Of a DNA stretch of 64,000 nt, positions 33,639 through 42,018 are shown one piece after another. The first letter of the stretch is position 1, and every line of letters begins with the position of its first letter. Made by a program: the position numbers and the translations under genes. Below the pieces are notes generated by a model, which did not search any database, had not been told where the DNA came from, and worked only from the letters and a program-made list of their open reading frames with translations. The DNA comes from Bacteroidales bacterium (lineage in GTDB: Bacteria; Bacteroidota; Bacteroidia; Bacteroidales; P3), in the NCBI GenBank assembly GCA_016292015.1, contig JAEEZY010000027.1, positions 124,001 to 188,000 of the forward strand, written 5' to 3'.

Positions 33639-34811
33639 ATGAAAACACACATACGCCAAATAATAGCGCTCGCCATCATATTTGCGTTGGCTTATGGGGG
33701 ATGCGTGAAGGCGCAGAGCATTATTGACACCAATTATTACAGATACACCTATTCTCCATTCAATCATGAATACTGGAGTCCTGTATGGGCTTACGATGAA
33801 GTTACCGGGGAAGGATATGTTATTGACTCTGTTTCGATGTGCATTAAAGATAAATTCGGTTACCTTGGCGACATACATAGCGTTGAAGTCCATACAAATA
33901 GATATTACTATGGATATGGTTCGATGATAGAATCATATCCTGACCTGGATCGCTACCATCGCTTGCCTCTGCCACACGACAATATGGATATATATGGGAT
34001 AGCCATATTTATTGACAGTATCATAAATTTTCACACGGGTGATTATCTCAAAATGTTTGTGTGTAGAAAATCTGATGACGGCACACGTTTTGTAAAAATT
34101 GACAGCGTTGTGTTGAATGAACACACCTTAGGGGTTAAACGATTTATGAATTGTCCCATAAACATGCCACAAATATATTTCGTACAATACGATACCAACA
34201 ATTATCCCATACCTTTTGAATATTGCATCGGACACTATGAACTAATCCAAGTCATGGAGGTCTATTTCGAAAATCCAGTTCATATAACGGACTCCCAACT
34301 TTTTTGGAAAATAGAGCTGTTCGACAACAGCTCACGTTTCTTTTTCTCTTTTAGACATCAGGGGGCGGCATGGAATGTAAAAGTTTATGATTATGATTGT
34401 AGCTATTGGGGTCCAGGATTATCGTATGATTATATGATGGCCATCACCGAGCCGCTGCCGCAATGGGAGCAGAGTAGCATGGAGCTGCTGATAACGGATG
34501 TGATTCACGACCCCGATGACCCCGACGACCCTGATACACCTGGTGGTGACGAAGGTATTGCCGAGGTGGATGGCGGCTTGCAGTCGGCGGTCAGCTTGCG
34601 GCCCAACCCCTCCAGCGGGATGACTACCGTATCATGCGCGGAGGCCATCACCGAGCTGACGGTGCGCGACATGGCGGGCCGCGTAGTTCTACGCAAAGCC
34701 GCCTGCGGCACTACAGCCACCTTCGACACCTCGACCTTCCGCAAAGGAGTATATCTGGTGAAAGTGACCACCGCAAGAGGCACCACAACCAAGAAGCTGG
34801 TGGTGGAATAG
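33639..34811 (+). CDS. T9SS-sorted surface protein, 390 aa
   Basis: A signal peptide ends at VKAQ (about residue 26). The central part (30-270) is rich in Tyr, Asp and Asn with no recognised fold, and is encoded by AT-rich DNA unlike the neighbouring mnmA. A DPDDPDDPDTPGG linker (about 288-300) leads to a type A sorting domain (LRPNPSSGM to TTKKLVVE). The linker and sorting domain switch to GC-rich codons, so the cargo part may have been exchanged onto a resident C-terminal domain. It has a proximal promoter and may also be read from the promoter in the inverted-repeat segment. Confidence 0.8.
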   Translation: MKTHIRQIIALAIIFALAYGGCVKAQSIIDTNYYRYTYSPFNHEYWSPVWAYDEVTGEGYVIDSVSMCIKDKFGYLGDIHSVEVHTNRYYYGYGSMIESYPDLDRYHRLPLPHDNMDIYGIAIFIDSIINFHTGDYLKMFVCRKSDDGTRFVKIDSVVLNEHTLGVKRFMNCPINMPQIYFVQYDTNNYPIPFEYCIGHYELIQVMEVYFENPVHITDSQLFWKIELFDNSSRFFFSFRHQGAAWNVKVYDYDCSYWGPGLSYDYMMAITEPLPQWEQSSMELLITDVIHDPDDPDDPDTPGGDEGIAEVDGGLQSAVSLRPNPSSGMTTVSCAEAITELTVRDMAGRVVLRKAACGTTATFDTSTFRKGVYLVKVTTARGTTTKKLVVE

Positions 34812-34859
34812 GGATGCAATACCCGCACGAAATCCACGTTATTACCATAAACACATTCC

Positions 34860-35930
34860 ATGACTGTCGCGGCATTGGTTTCGGGCGGAGTTGACAGCTC
34901 CGTGGTTGTCCACCTACTCAAGGAGCAGGGCTACGAGCCCGACATCTTCTACATACGCATAGGCAAGGAGGAGGAAGACGGCTACACCGACTGCCCGGCT
35001 GAGGAGGACATAGAGATCGTTACGTGGCTTGCGCAGAAGTACGGCTGCCGCTTCGAGGTCATCGACCTGCACAAGGAATACTGGGAGCGCGTGGTGTCAT
35101 ATACCATCGACACCGTGCGTCAGGGCCTCACGCCCAACCCCGACGTCATGTGCAACAAGCTCATCAAGTTCGGCGCCTTCGAGGATCGGCGCGGCAAGGA
35201 CTACGACCGCATAGCCACCGGCCACTACGCCACCACCGACATCATCGACGGAGTGCAGTTTCTGGCCACCGCCAAAGACCCGCTCAAGGACCAAACCGAC
35301 TTCCTCTCGCAGCTCGACTGTCGCCAGATATCGAAACTCATGTTCCCCATCGGCAACTATATGAAGGCCGAAGTGCGCGACATCGCCCGCGACGCCCACC
35401 TGCCGAGTGCCGAGCGCAAGGACTCGCAGGGCATCTGCTTCCTCGGCAAGATAAACTACAACGACTTCCTGCGACGTTACCTGGGCGAGCGCGAAGGCGA
35501 CATCGTAGAGCTGGAGACAGGCCGAAAGCTTGGCACCCACAAGGGCTACTGGTTCCACACCATCGGCCAGCGCAAGGGACTTTTCCTCAGTGGAGGCCCT
35601 TGGTTTGTGGTCAAGAAGGATATCAACGAAAATGTCCTGTACGTCTCCCAGGGCTACGACCCTGCCACACAGTATGGCAATGTCATTGACCTCGCTGGAT
35701 TCCACTATCTCAGCAAAGACATCTGGGGCGACTTCGGCTCACGCCGCGTCAAATTCAAGATACGCCACACCCCAGACATCGCCGACGCCACCCTCCAGCG
35801 CGACGGCGACCGTATTTGTCTTGTTTCGGACACCCGAATACAGGGCATCGCTGCCGGGCAGTACGCCACAATTTACGATGAAAACGCTCACCTTGTAGTA
35901 GCCACAGGCGAGATAGTAGGCGGACGCTGA
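34860..35930 (+). CDS. mnmA: tRNA-specific 2-thiouridylase MnmA
   Basis: A 356-residue enzyme that makes 2-thiouridine at position 34 of Lys, Glu and Gln tRNAs. The PP-loop SGGVDSS is at 8-14. The two catalytic cysteines are Cys98 (VMCNKLIKF) and Cys193 (GICFLGK). The C-terminal beta-barrel completes the usual length. It starts 48 bp after the surface protein gene and converges on aroE with a 29-bp gap. Confidence 0.96.
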   Translation: MTVAALVSGGVDSSVVVHLLKEQGYEPDIFYIRIGKEEEDGYTDCPAEEDIEIVTWLAQKYGCRFEVIDLHKEYWERVVSYTIDTVRQGLTPNPDVMCNKLIKFGAFEDRRGKDYDRIATGHYATTDIIDGVQFLATAKDPLKDQTDFLSQLDCRQISKLMFPIGNYMKAEVRDIARDAHLPSAERKDSQGICFLGKINYNDFLRRYLGEREGDIVELETGRKLGTHKGYWFHTIGQRKGLFLSGGPWFVVKKDINENVLYVSQGYDPATQYGNVIDLAGFHYLSKDIWGDFGSRRVKFKIRHTPDIADATLQRDGDRICLVSDTRIQGIAAGQYATIYDENAHLVVATGEIVGGR

Positions 35931-35959
35931 TACACCCGTCTTCGACTAATCGCTACGTG

Positions 35960-36679
35960 TTAAATCCCCCAGAACCTCCACGACAGCTCTGCCTGCCGTC
36001 TCAGCATCGCCATTCCGTCTTTCACTAGTGCGCCGTGTTCCGCCGCCTCTTGCATCAATCGGGTAGGGGTGGGGTTGTACACAAGGTCGTAAACCCAGTG
36101 ATTTTCTGTCAGCAGTTCTGGCTTCATCCAGGGTGTCGCATTCACTTCCGGCCACATCCCCACAGGTGTCGCGTTCACTATAATCTCGACGGTGTCGGCC
36201 ATTCTATATGCCTCATCGTACGAAATACTCTTGCTGTCAGGACTGCGGCTCACCATCGTGTATTCCAACCCCATACGCTTCAGTGCGGCCGCAACCGCCC
36301 GGGCACCTCCGCCGGTCCCAAGTATCAGGGCCCGCCTGCCGCTCGTTGTCAGACTCCCGTTGTATGCTGCCCACTCAAATGCCTCCGCGTCAGTGTTGTG
36401 ACCTGTCAGGCTCCCGTCGCTCTCAACTCTCACACAGTTCACGGCCCCTACCTCTGCGGCCTCTGCGGTCAGTCTGTCCACCGTGCTCATCATGCTTACC
36501 TTGTGAGGAATCGTCACATTGAATCCTGCAAGGCCGAGCCTTTGCACCCTTTCTCTCAGGTCCACGACGCTCTCCAGGTCAATCAGGCGGTATTCGTGCT
36601 TCCTCTCGAATCTGCTGTCAAACAGCTCCTTCGAAAGTGAATGTACCACAGGATGTCCTATAAGTCCAAACAAACTCAT
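35960..36679 (-). CDS. aroE: Shikimate dehydrogenase
   Basis: A 239-residue NADP-dependent enzyme of aromatic amino-acid synthesis (3-dehydroshikimate to shikimate). Substrate motif GHPVVHSLSK (8-17), catalytic Lys60 in NVTIPHK, Asp98 in HNTDAEAF, and cofactor loop GTGGGARAVAAAL are all present. At about 240 residues it is the short Bacteroidota form. It appears to be a single gene facing mnmA. Confidence 0.95.
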   Translation of the reverse strand: MSLFGLIGHPVVHSLSKELFDSRFERKHEYRLIDLESVVDLRERVQRLGLAGFNVTIPHKVSMMSTVDRLTAEAAEVGAVNCVRVESDGSLTGHNTDAEAFEWAAYNGSLTTSGRRALILGTGGGARAVAAALKRMGLEYTMVSRSPDSKSISYDEAYRMADTVEIIVNATPVGMWPEVNATPWMKPELLTENHWVYDLVYNPTPTRLMQEAAEHGALVKDGMAMLRRQAELSWRFWGI

Positions 36680-36863
36680 GATGTAGTAATTTTAAACACC
36701 AGTCGTAAGTCACTAAATATATAACCCTATACCGCAAAAAAAATTATACCACAGGCTAAAAAACACCCAGTCATCAACCCGCTGACCACAACCTGTCAAC
36801 CGCTACCTATTGCCGGGCAACTACTAATTTTCCTTTTTTTTCTTCTTTATATAAAAAAATTCC

Positions 36864-36871
36864 TATCTTTG
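36864..36871 (+). promoter_or_regulatory. Promoter of the 499-aa T9SS protein
   Basis: TATCTTTG, followed by a leader of about 95 nt. The rest of the gap 36680-36971 is AT-rich, and I see no gene or RNA in it. Confidence 0.65.
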
Positions 36872-36971
36872 CACATTGTTGAGAAAATGTACCACTCTGC
36901 GAGCGTTTGCCGTAGTATGTTGTAAATTAGTTGTTAACACCTATTTATAGTAAACAAAATCATCTTACAAT

Positions 36972-38471
36972 ATGAAGAAAGTACTATTTGTTTTGACCGT
37001 AGTGGCTCTCATGTTCCCCATGATTGCCAGCGCCCAGACAAAAACCGCAGCCAATTACGAAATCCAGACCGAGGTCGCTTGCGAGAGCTTCACTTGGATT
37101 AATGGTATCACATACACCGCTGATACCGTTGCCTTCCTGATGCGCAACGACACCCTCTATGTTCTTGACCTCGAAGTACACCACAACGCCAACTACAATG
37201 TCAGCGTCACCGCTGGCTGCAAATATGAATGGGCTGGCGAGACCTACTCCTCCAACGGCACCTATGAGCATACCTTCACCGACCGCTTTGGTTGCGACAG
37301 CGTTGTCTCGCTCACCCTCACCCTCGAGGATACGGGTCGCACCACGCTCGACACTGTCGTCTGCAAGAGACTCACATGGCGTGGCTACACCTTCACAACC
37401 GACACCGTTTTTGTAGATACCGTTCAGGCTGACGCTCAGGCGGGCATCTGTGCCGAGCTCCATACGCTTAACCTCACCGTCAACAAGTATGGTGTTGGTG
37501 CTGACATTGACACCACCGTCTGCAAGCGTATCACTTGGCACGGCACCACCTACACCGCCGATGCCAACTTCAAAGATACGGTTACCTACACTGCCGCCGG
37601 CAAGTGTGACTCTATCTTCGATGTCACCATCCATATCACTACACCGGCAGAGGGCACCGTGTCTGACACCACTGTCAAGGGTTGTGGCTATGTCTCCTTC
37701 GGTAGCGGTAGCAATATTATCCGTACCTATGAGACAATCGACACCAATCGTCTCACCCTCGTCACCTCTAACGGTCAGTGTATTGAGAACCGACTGAACA
37801 TCCACATGATAATCAACGAGGCCGTTTACACCTCTGTTGACACCACCTCTTGTGGCACTTTCGTATTCGGCAAGTACACCTACAACGAGAGCGAAGTTGA
37901 CACTTTCAAGGTTGGCAACACTGTTGCTGGTTGCGACAGTAACCTCATCCTCAACCTCACTGTCTATGAAGACCTCTCGGTTCGCATCACCGGTGTTCTC
38001 GACCTCTTGCCCGGACAAAGCACTACACTTACCGGCATCTGTGACCACGACGACGCCACCCTCACATGGAGCTACGGCGGACAGACTTCCAACGAGCCGT
38101 CCATCACACTCTCCAACCTTCAGGAGAACACCGATGTGGCTCTCACAGCAACCTCGGCCGACCAGAACTGCTCGCGCACCGCTTACGTCACCGTTATGGT
38201 CAGCGAGTTTGTCGCTGGCATCGATGATGTTGCCAATGCCGATGTGCGCATCTTCCCCAATCCGACATCTGCCAAGCTCAATATCATCAGCCCCAAGGCT
38301 GTCGAATCGGTCGTGCTATACAATATGGCTGGTCAGAAGATGGAAACTTTCCAGACCGTTGGGGAGCAGCTTTTTATCGACCTCTCCAGCTACAATAACG
38401 GCATATACATGCTCTCACTCCGTATGACTGACGGCTCCGTCGTTAACCAGAAGATTGCTGTAAAGAAATAA
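36972..38471 (+). CDS. T9SS-sorted cysteine-repeat surface protein, 499 aa
   Basis: A signal peptide ends at ASAQ (about residue 22). Residues 35-345 are four to five units with the pattern VACESFTW..GITYTADT...GCDSV.SLTLTL, and CKRLTWRGYTF and CKRITWHGTTY begin successive units. They are the same kind of repeat as in the protein at 19662. An Ig-like stretch (about 330-410) precedes a type A sorting domain (FPNPTSAKLN to VVNQKIAVKK). The mature protein is likely displayed on or shed from the cell surface. Own promoter and own terminator. Binding partner unknown. Confidence 0.85.
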   Translation: MKKVLFVLTVVALMFPMIASAQTKTAANYEIQTEVACESFTWINGITYTADTVAFLMRNDTLYVLDLEVHHNANYNVSVTAGCKYEWAGETYSSNGTYEHTFTDRFGCDSVVSLTLTLEDTGRTTLDTVVCKRLTWRGYTFTTDTVFVDTVQADAQAGICAELHTLNLTVNKYGVGADIDTTVCKRITWHGTTYTADANFKDTVTYTAAGKCDSIFDVTIHITTPAEGTVSDTTVKGCGYVSFGSGSNIIRTYETIDTNRLTLVTSNGQCIENRLNIHMIINEAVYTSVDTTSCGTFVFGKYTYNESEVDTFKVGNTVAGCDSNLILNLTVYEDLSVRITGVLDLLPGQSTTLTGICDHDDATLTWSYGGQTSNEPSITLSNLQENTDVALTATSADQNCSRTAYVTVMVSEFVAGIDDVANADVRIFPNPTSAKLNIISPKAVESVVLYNMAGQKMETFQTVGEQLFIDLSSYNNGIYMLSLRMTDGSVVNQKIAVKK

Positions 38472-38489
38472 TTTGAATTGTTTCATGAG

Positions 38490-38531
38490 AAAAAGCGTTC
38501 GGCAAGCGTAGTGTGAGCCGGACGCTTTTTC
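38490..38531 (+). terminator. Terminator of the 499-aa T9SS protein gene
   Basis: Stem AAAAAGCGT-CGGC with complement GCCG-ACGCTTTTT around a 13-nt loop. Confidence 0.75.
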
Positions 38532-38549
38532 AATTGACACCATATTCCT

Positions 38550-39566
38550 ATGCCGAGAAACCTTCTCTTTGCCGTTTCGCTTCTTTTGCTTCTCTGTGCT
38601 TCTTGCGCACATCGTTCCGACTTTTTCAAGTTTGACGGACGCGCTCAGGGCACCTTCTACAGCGTGCAATACTTCGACCCCCAGCATCGTTCTCTCCAAC
38701 AACAGATTGACTCTATATTGCTCGACTTCGACCGCGCCGTTTCCCTATGGGTTGATTCTTCCAATCTCAGCCGCCTCAATCGTGGCGACGACAGCCTACT
38801 CTTCCCCGTCACTGCCGAAATACTTGAGAAATCTCTTCTTGTAAACCGTCTCACCGACGGTGCTTTCGATTGCCGTGTCGGCTCGCTGGTCAATGCATGG
38901 GGTTTTGGTGCCAAGAATGGCTGCTACCCCGATTCGGCCACTATCGACAGTCTATTGCTTGTATGCCGTTCGGCTGTGGGCATACGCACTGATGCTTCTG
39001 GTTCAAAGTTTTTTTTGCGTGACGACCCCCGCACCGAAATAGACTTCAATGCCATCGCTCAAGGCTATTCCGTTGATTTGGTGGCTCGTTATCTCGACTC
39101 CCTCGGTATATCCAACTATCTCATTGACATCGGCGGCGAGGTCATTGCCCGTGGCCAAAAGAGAGATGGACACCCGTGGGTTGTCGGCATCGAGAAACCA
39201 GCCGACAACCGCCATAGCGCACCTGTGGTAATGCAGGCTGTCGAACTTAGCGATGCTGCGCTTGTCACCTCCGGCAACTACCGTAAATACTATGAGAAGG
39301 ACGGTGTTCGCTATTCTCATACCATCGACCCTGCTACGGGCTACCCGGTCAATCACTCGCTCCTGAGTGTAACGGTCATCGACAGCACCTCATGGCGTGC
39401 CGACGCGCTCGCCACCGCTTTCATGGTCATGGGTCTCGACAGCGCGCTGCGCTTCCTCGACACACATCCCGTCACACCATACGTTTATTTCATATACGAT
39501 GACAACGGTCAGTATGCGACCTATGCTACGCCGTCATTCAATAAACTCATATCCAACCAGGACTAG
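38550..39566 (+). CDS. apbE: FAD:protein FMN transferase (ApbE family lipoprotein)
   Basis: A 338-residue enzyme that attaches FMN to Thr/Ser of flavoproteins such as Rnf and Nqr subunits. The N-terminus is a signal peptide with CASC (Cys19) as likely lipobox, so it should sit in the envelope. GTFYSVQYF, DCRVGSLVNAWGFG, DFNAIAQGYSVDL, LIDIGGEV and the metal-binding HTIDPATGYPV near the C-terminus are family blocks. yicC follows 34 bp later. Confidence 0.92.
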   Translation: MPRNLLFAVSLLLLLCASCAHRSDFFKFDGRAQGTFYSVQYFDPQHRSLQQQIDSILLDFDRAVSLWVDSSNLSRLNRGDDSLLFPVTAEILEKSLLVNRLTDGAFDCRVGSLVNAWGFGAKNGCYPDSATIDSLLLVCRSAVGIRTDASGSKFFLRDDPRTEIDFNAIAQGYSVDLVARYLDSLGISNYLIDIGGEVIARGQKRDGHPWVVGIEKPADNRHSAPVVMQAVELSDAALVTSGNYRKYYEKDGVRYSHTIDPATGYPVNHSLLSVTVIDSTSWRADALATAFMVMGLDSALRFLDTHPVTPYVYFIYDDNGQYATYATPSFNKLISNQD

Positions 39567-39600
39567 AATATCGTTTATCAACTCTCAATATTCAATTTGT

Positions 39601-40470
39601 ATGAAATCCATGACAGGCTTCGCCAAGCGGCAGTGTGTTGCCGGTGGCATGACAGTTACAGTCGAAATAAAAACCCTCAACAGCAAGCAGCTCGACCTCG
39701 GTGTCAAGATTCCGCAGCGATACCGTTCCCACGACCTCGAGGTGCGTTCCATGCTTTCCCGTCTCAATCGTGGCAAGATAGACTTCGTCCTGAGTGAAAT
39801 TCTCACCTCGGCCGGAGATGCCCAGCTTAACCGCGAGCTCCTCAAGGCTCGCTTCTCTGAGCTCTCGGCTGCCACCAAGGATATGGGTGTCGCTGTATCT
39901 GACGGAGAGCTCGTCACTTCACTCGTCCGCCAGCCTGACCTGTGGTTCTCGGGCTCTTTCGACGATATCTCAGACGACGACTGGACTGTCGTGGCCTCTT
40001 GCATCAACGACGCCATCGACGATGTCGAGCAGTTCCGTTCACATGAGGGCGCTGTCCTCGAACAGGATTTCGTCAAGCATGTCGATGCCATAGAGCAGCG
40101 GCTCAACCTCATACCTCAGTACGAGAGTGGGCGTATCGATGCCGCCCGCGACCGCATCAAGCGCTATTTTGCCGACTTCGCTGTCAAGGAGGTTGACCCA
40201 GTCCGTTTCGAACAGGAACTTATCTACTATCTCGAGAAACTCGACATCACCGAGGAGAAGGTGCGCCTCCAGAAACACATCAATTTCTTCCGCGACACTA
40301 TGCGCGACGAGGAGATATGCGGCAAGAAGCTCGCCTTCGTGGCTCAGGAGATGGGGCGCGAGATCAACACCACCGGCTCCAAGGCCAATCATGTGGAGAT
40401 TCAGCGTCTGGTGGTCGAGATGAAGGACGAACTTGAGAAAATCAAGGAGCAGTTAGGCAACATCCTCTGA
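39601..40470 (+). CDS. yicC: YicC-family protein
   Basis: A 289-residue protein starting MKSMTGFAKRQ, the family hallmark, with KTLNSKQLDLGVKIP and the C-terminal GREINTTGSKANHVEIQRLVVEMKDELEKIKEQLGNI. YicC proteins are endoribonucleases in E. coli. gmk, a frequent downstream partner, is absent here, and the gene instead faces the FISUMP-like gene 10 bp away. Confidence 0.93.
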   Translation: MKSMTGFAKRQCVAGGMTVTVEIKTLNSKQLDLGVKIPQRYRSHDLEVRSMLSRLNRGKIDFVLSEILTSAGDAQLNRELLKARFSELSAATKDMGVAVSDGELVTSLVRQPDLWFSGSFDDISDDDWTVVASCINDAIDDVEQFRSHEGAVLEQDFVKHVDAIEQRLNLIPQYESGRIDAARDRIKRYFADFAVKEVDPVRFEQELIYYLEKLDITEEKVRLQKHINFFRDTMRDEEICGKKLAFVAQEMGREINTTGSKANHVEIQRLVVEMKDELEKIKEQLGNIL

Positions 40471-40480
40471 CCGCCCCGCA

Positions 40481-42001
40481 CTATTCCGCATCCCTTACCA
40501 GCCTTACAGCGGCTCCTATCCTACGGGCTTCCGCGGCGTCGCTTTGCATCACTCCTGTTACGAAAAACAGTGTGTAGGCGTTGCTTTCGTCCATACGGCT
40601 GCTGCTCCAGTATATGCCGCGGGCGTTGACGTGCGTCATCGTGGTTCCGTTTCTCCTTCCTGCAGTTGTCAGAAACACCGCGCCTGCTTCCTCCATCGCC
40701 GCCCACTGTTCTGCATCGTACAGGTTGGTCTGGTATCCGTTGCCGAAGCCGGCTGTGTAGTCGCAGCCTGCTGGCAGTTCAAACGCGTCTGGCAGCAGCA
40801 GTAGCCCGTTATAGTCTGTCTCGCCGACTGTGATGGTGACCTCCGCCGTCTTGCCGGTGCGGCTTGCGTTGCTTTCGTCGGTCAGGTACTGCCATTCTTC
40901 GCTTGTCAGGGTCCGCCACTGCATCGGCATGTTCCCTCCGTTGCTTATCGCGTTATACACGCCCCAGTCGGCCTTCGCCGCCGCTCCCGTCAGGCTCATC
41001 TGTGCCGAGCCGCAGGGTGCATAGTTTGTGTTTGTTTCGCTCACGCTGTAGGGTTCGTATGCCGGTGCGCCGCTGTTCCAGCCGCTCGTTCCCCAGCCGA
41101 AGAGGTCTATGTAGCCGCCGTAGTCTTCGCCTATCTGTGCATTTCCCTCGCCTATATATTCATACTGTGTCGCTGCGAAACGCCATGTCCCTGTCGCTGC
41201 GGTCCCGTCGGCAGTCTGATGATTTCCTGTGGTGCTGTACTGCAGGTTGCCTTGCGAGAAACTGACCTGCCGCCCTTCGCCCACGGAGAAGCGCCCCGAC
41301 AGCGTTACCGTCGGGTAGTCGTATGCTATGGGAAGGGCGAGCACTATCTCGCAGTCGCCTGTCACCGACTCTTCTCTCGGCGTACTGGCTACCACGTTTC
41401 CTTGGTATGTGGCATATCCCGTGAAGCGCATGGCGTCGCCTGTCATAAAGCTCCCGCTGTTCTCCCCTTTAGCCGCGCTGAAGTTGCCAGTCAGGTTTAT
41501 CCCGTTCCTGCCGCATCCTTTCGTAATGGCGAATTTCACGGTGCTGCTGTGTCCGTCCGCCTCCACCAGCATCCAATATATCCCGCTGCGTTCGGCTCTG
41601 GCCTCTATGGTGTTTGTGCCCATCCTCAAACTCATCTCCTTTTCTGCTCTCAGCACCCCGTCGCTGCCGTATAGTCGTATCTTTGCCGTGGTGTTGCGGA
41701 TGACGCTTATGTCGCACCGCACGGCCTCCTCTGCGGGATTCGGATAGGCCTTGCCTATGACCGCATCTCCACTGCCTGCTAGGGCGATTCTATCTACTTC
41801 CGATGTCGTCAGATGCAGCACGGTGTCGGGGCTGACCAGCATCATGCTCCACCCTTGCGTTATGTCCGTCACCTCTATGCTGTCGAGTTTGTATGTGTCG
41901 CCATTGTTGTCCGTTCCGCGGAACTGCACCGTATAGCCCTGCGCCAAAGCCTCCACAGCCACAAGGCACACAGATAAAACAAAAATACAGAATCTTCTCA
42001 T
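40481..42001 (-). CDS. Secreted FISUMP-like protein with N-terminal T9SS-like domain
   Basis: 506 residues with a signal peptide ending at ALAQ (about residue 21). Residues 22-80 resemble the same region of the protein at 31444. YPNPA at 86-90 opens a type A sorting-like module (IRLYGSDGVLRAEKEM, SGIYWMLVEADGHSSTVKFAITK), and a long C-terminal part follows. That part (about 230-506) has WRTLTSEEWQYL, GLLLLPDAFELPAGC and YWSSSRMDESNAYTLFF, like the Fibrobacter succinogenes major paralogous domain. ATG 42001 is preferred over GTG 42016. It starts 17 bp after the Na/Pi transporter gene. Confidence 0.82.
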   Translation of the reverse strand: MRRFCIFVLSVCLVAVEALAQGYTVQFRGTDNNGDTYKLDSIEVTDITQGWSMMLVSPDTVLHLTTSEVDRIALAGSGDAVIGKAYPNPAEEAVRCDISVIRNTTAKIRLYGSDGVLRAEKEMSLRMGTNTIEARAERSGIYWMLVEADGHSSTVKFAITKGCGRNGINLTGNFSAAKGENSGSFMTGDAMRFTGYATYQGNVVASTPREESVTGDCEIVLALPIAYDYPTVTLSGRFSVGEGRQVSFSQGNLQYSTTGNHQTADGTAATGTWRFAATQYEYIGEGNAQIGEDYGGYIDLFGWGTSGWNSGAPAYEPYSVSETNTNYAPCGSAQMSLTGAAAKADWGVYNAISNGGNMPMQWRTLTSEEWQYLTDESNASRTGKTAEVTITVGETDYNGLLLLPDAFELPAGCDYTAGFGNGYQTNLYDAEQWAAMEEAGAVFLTTAGRRNGTTMTHVNARGIYWSSSRMDESNAYTLFFVTGVMQSDAAEARRIGAAVRLVRDAE

Positions 42002-42018
42002 TGCTTCAACCTTCACGC

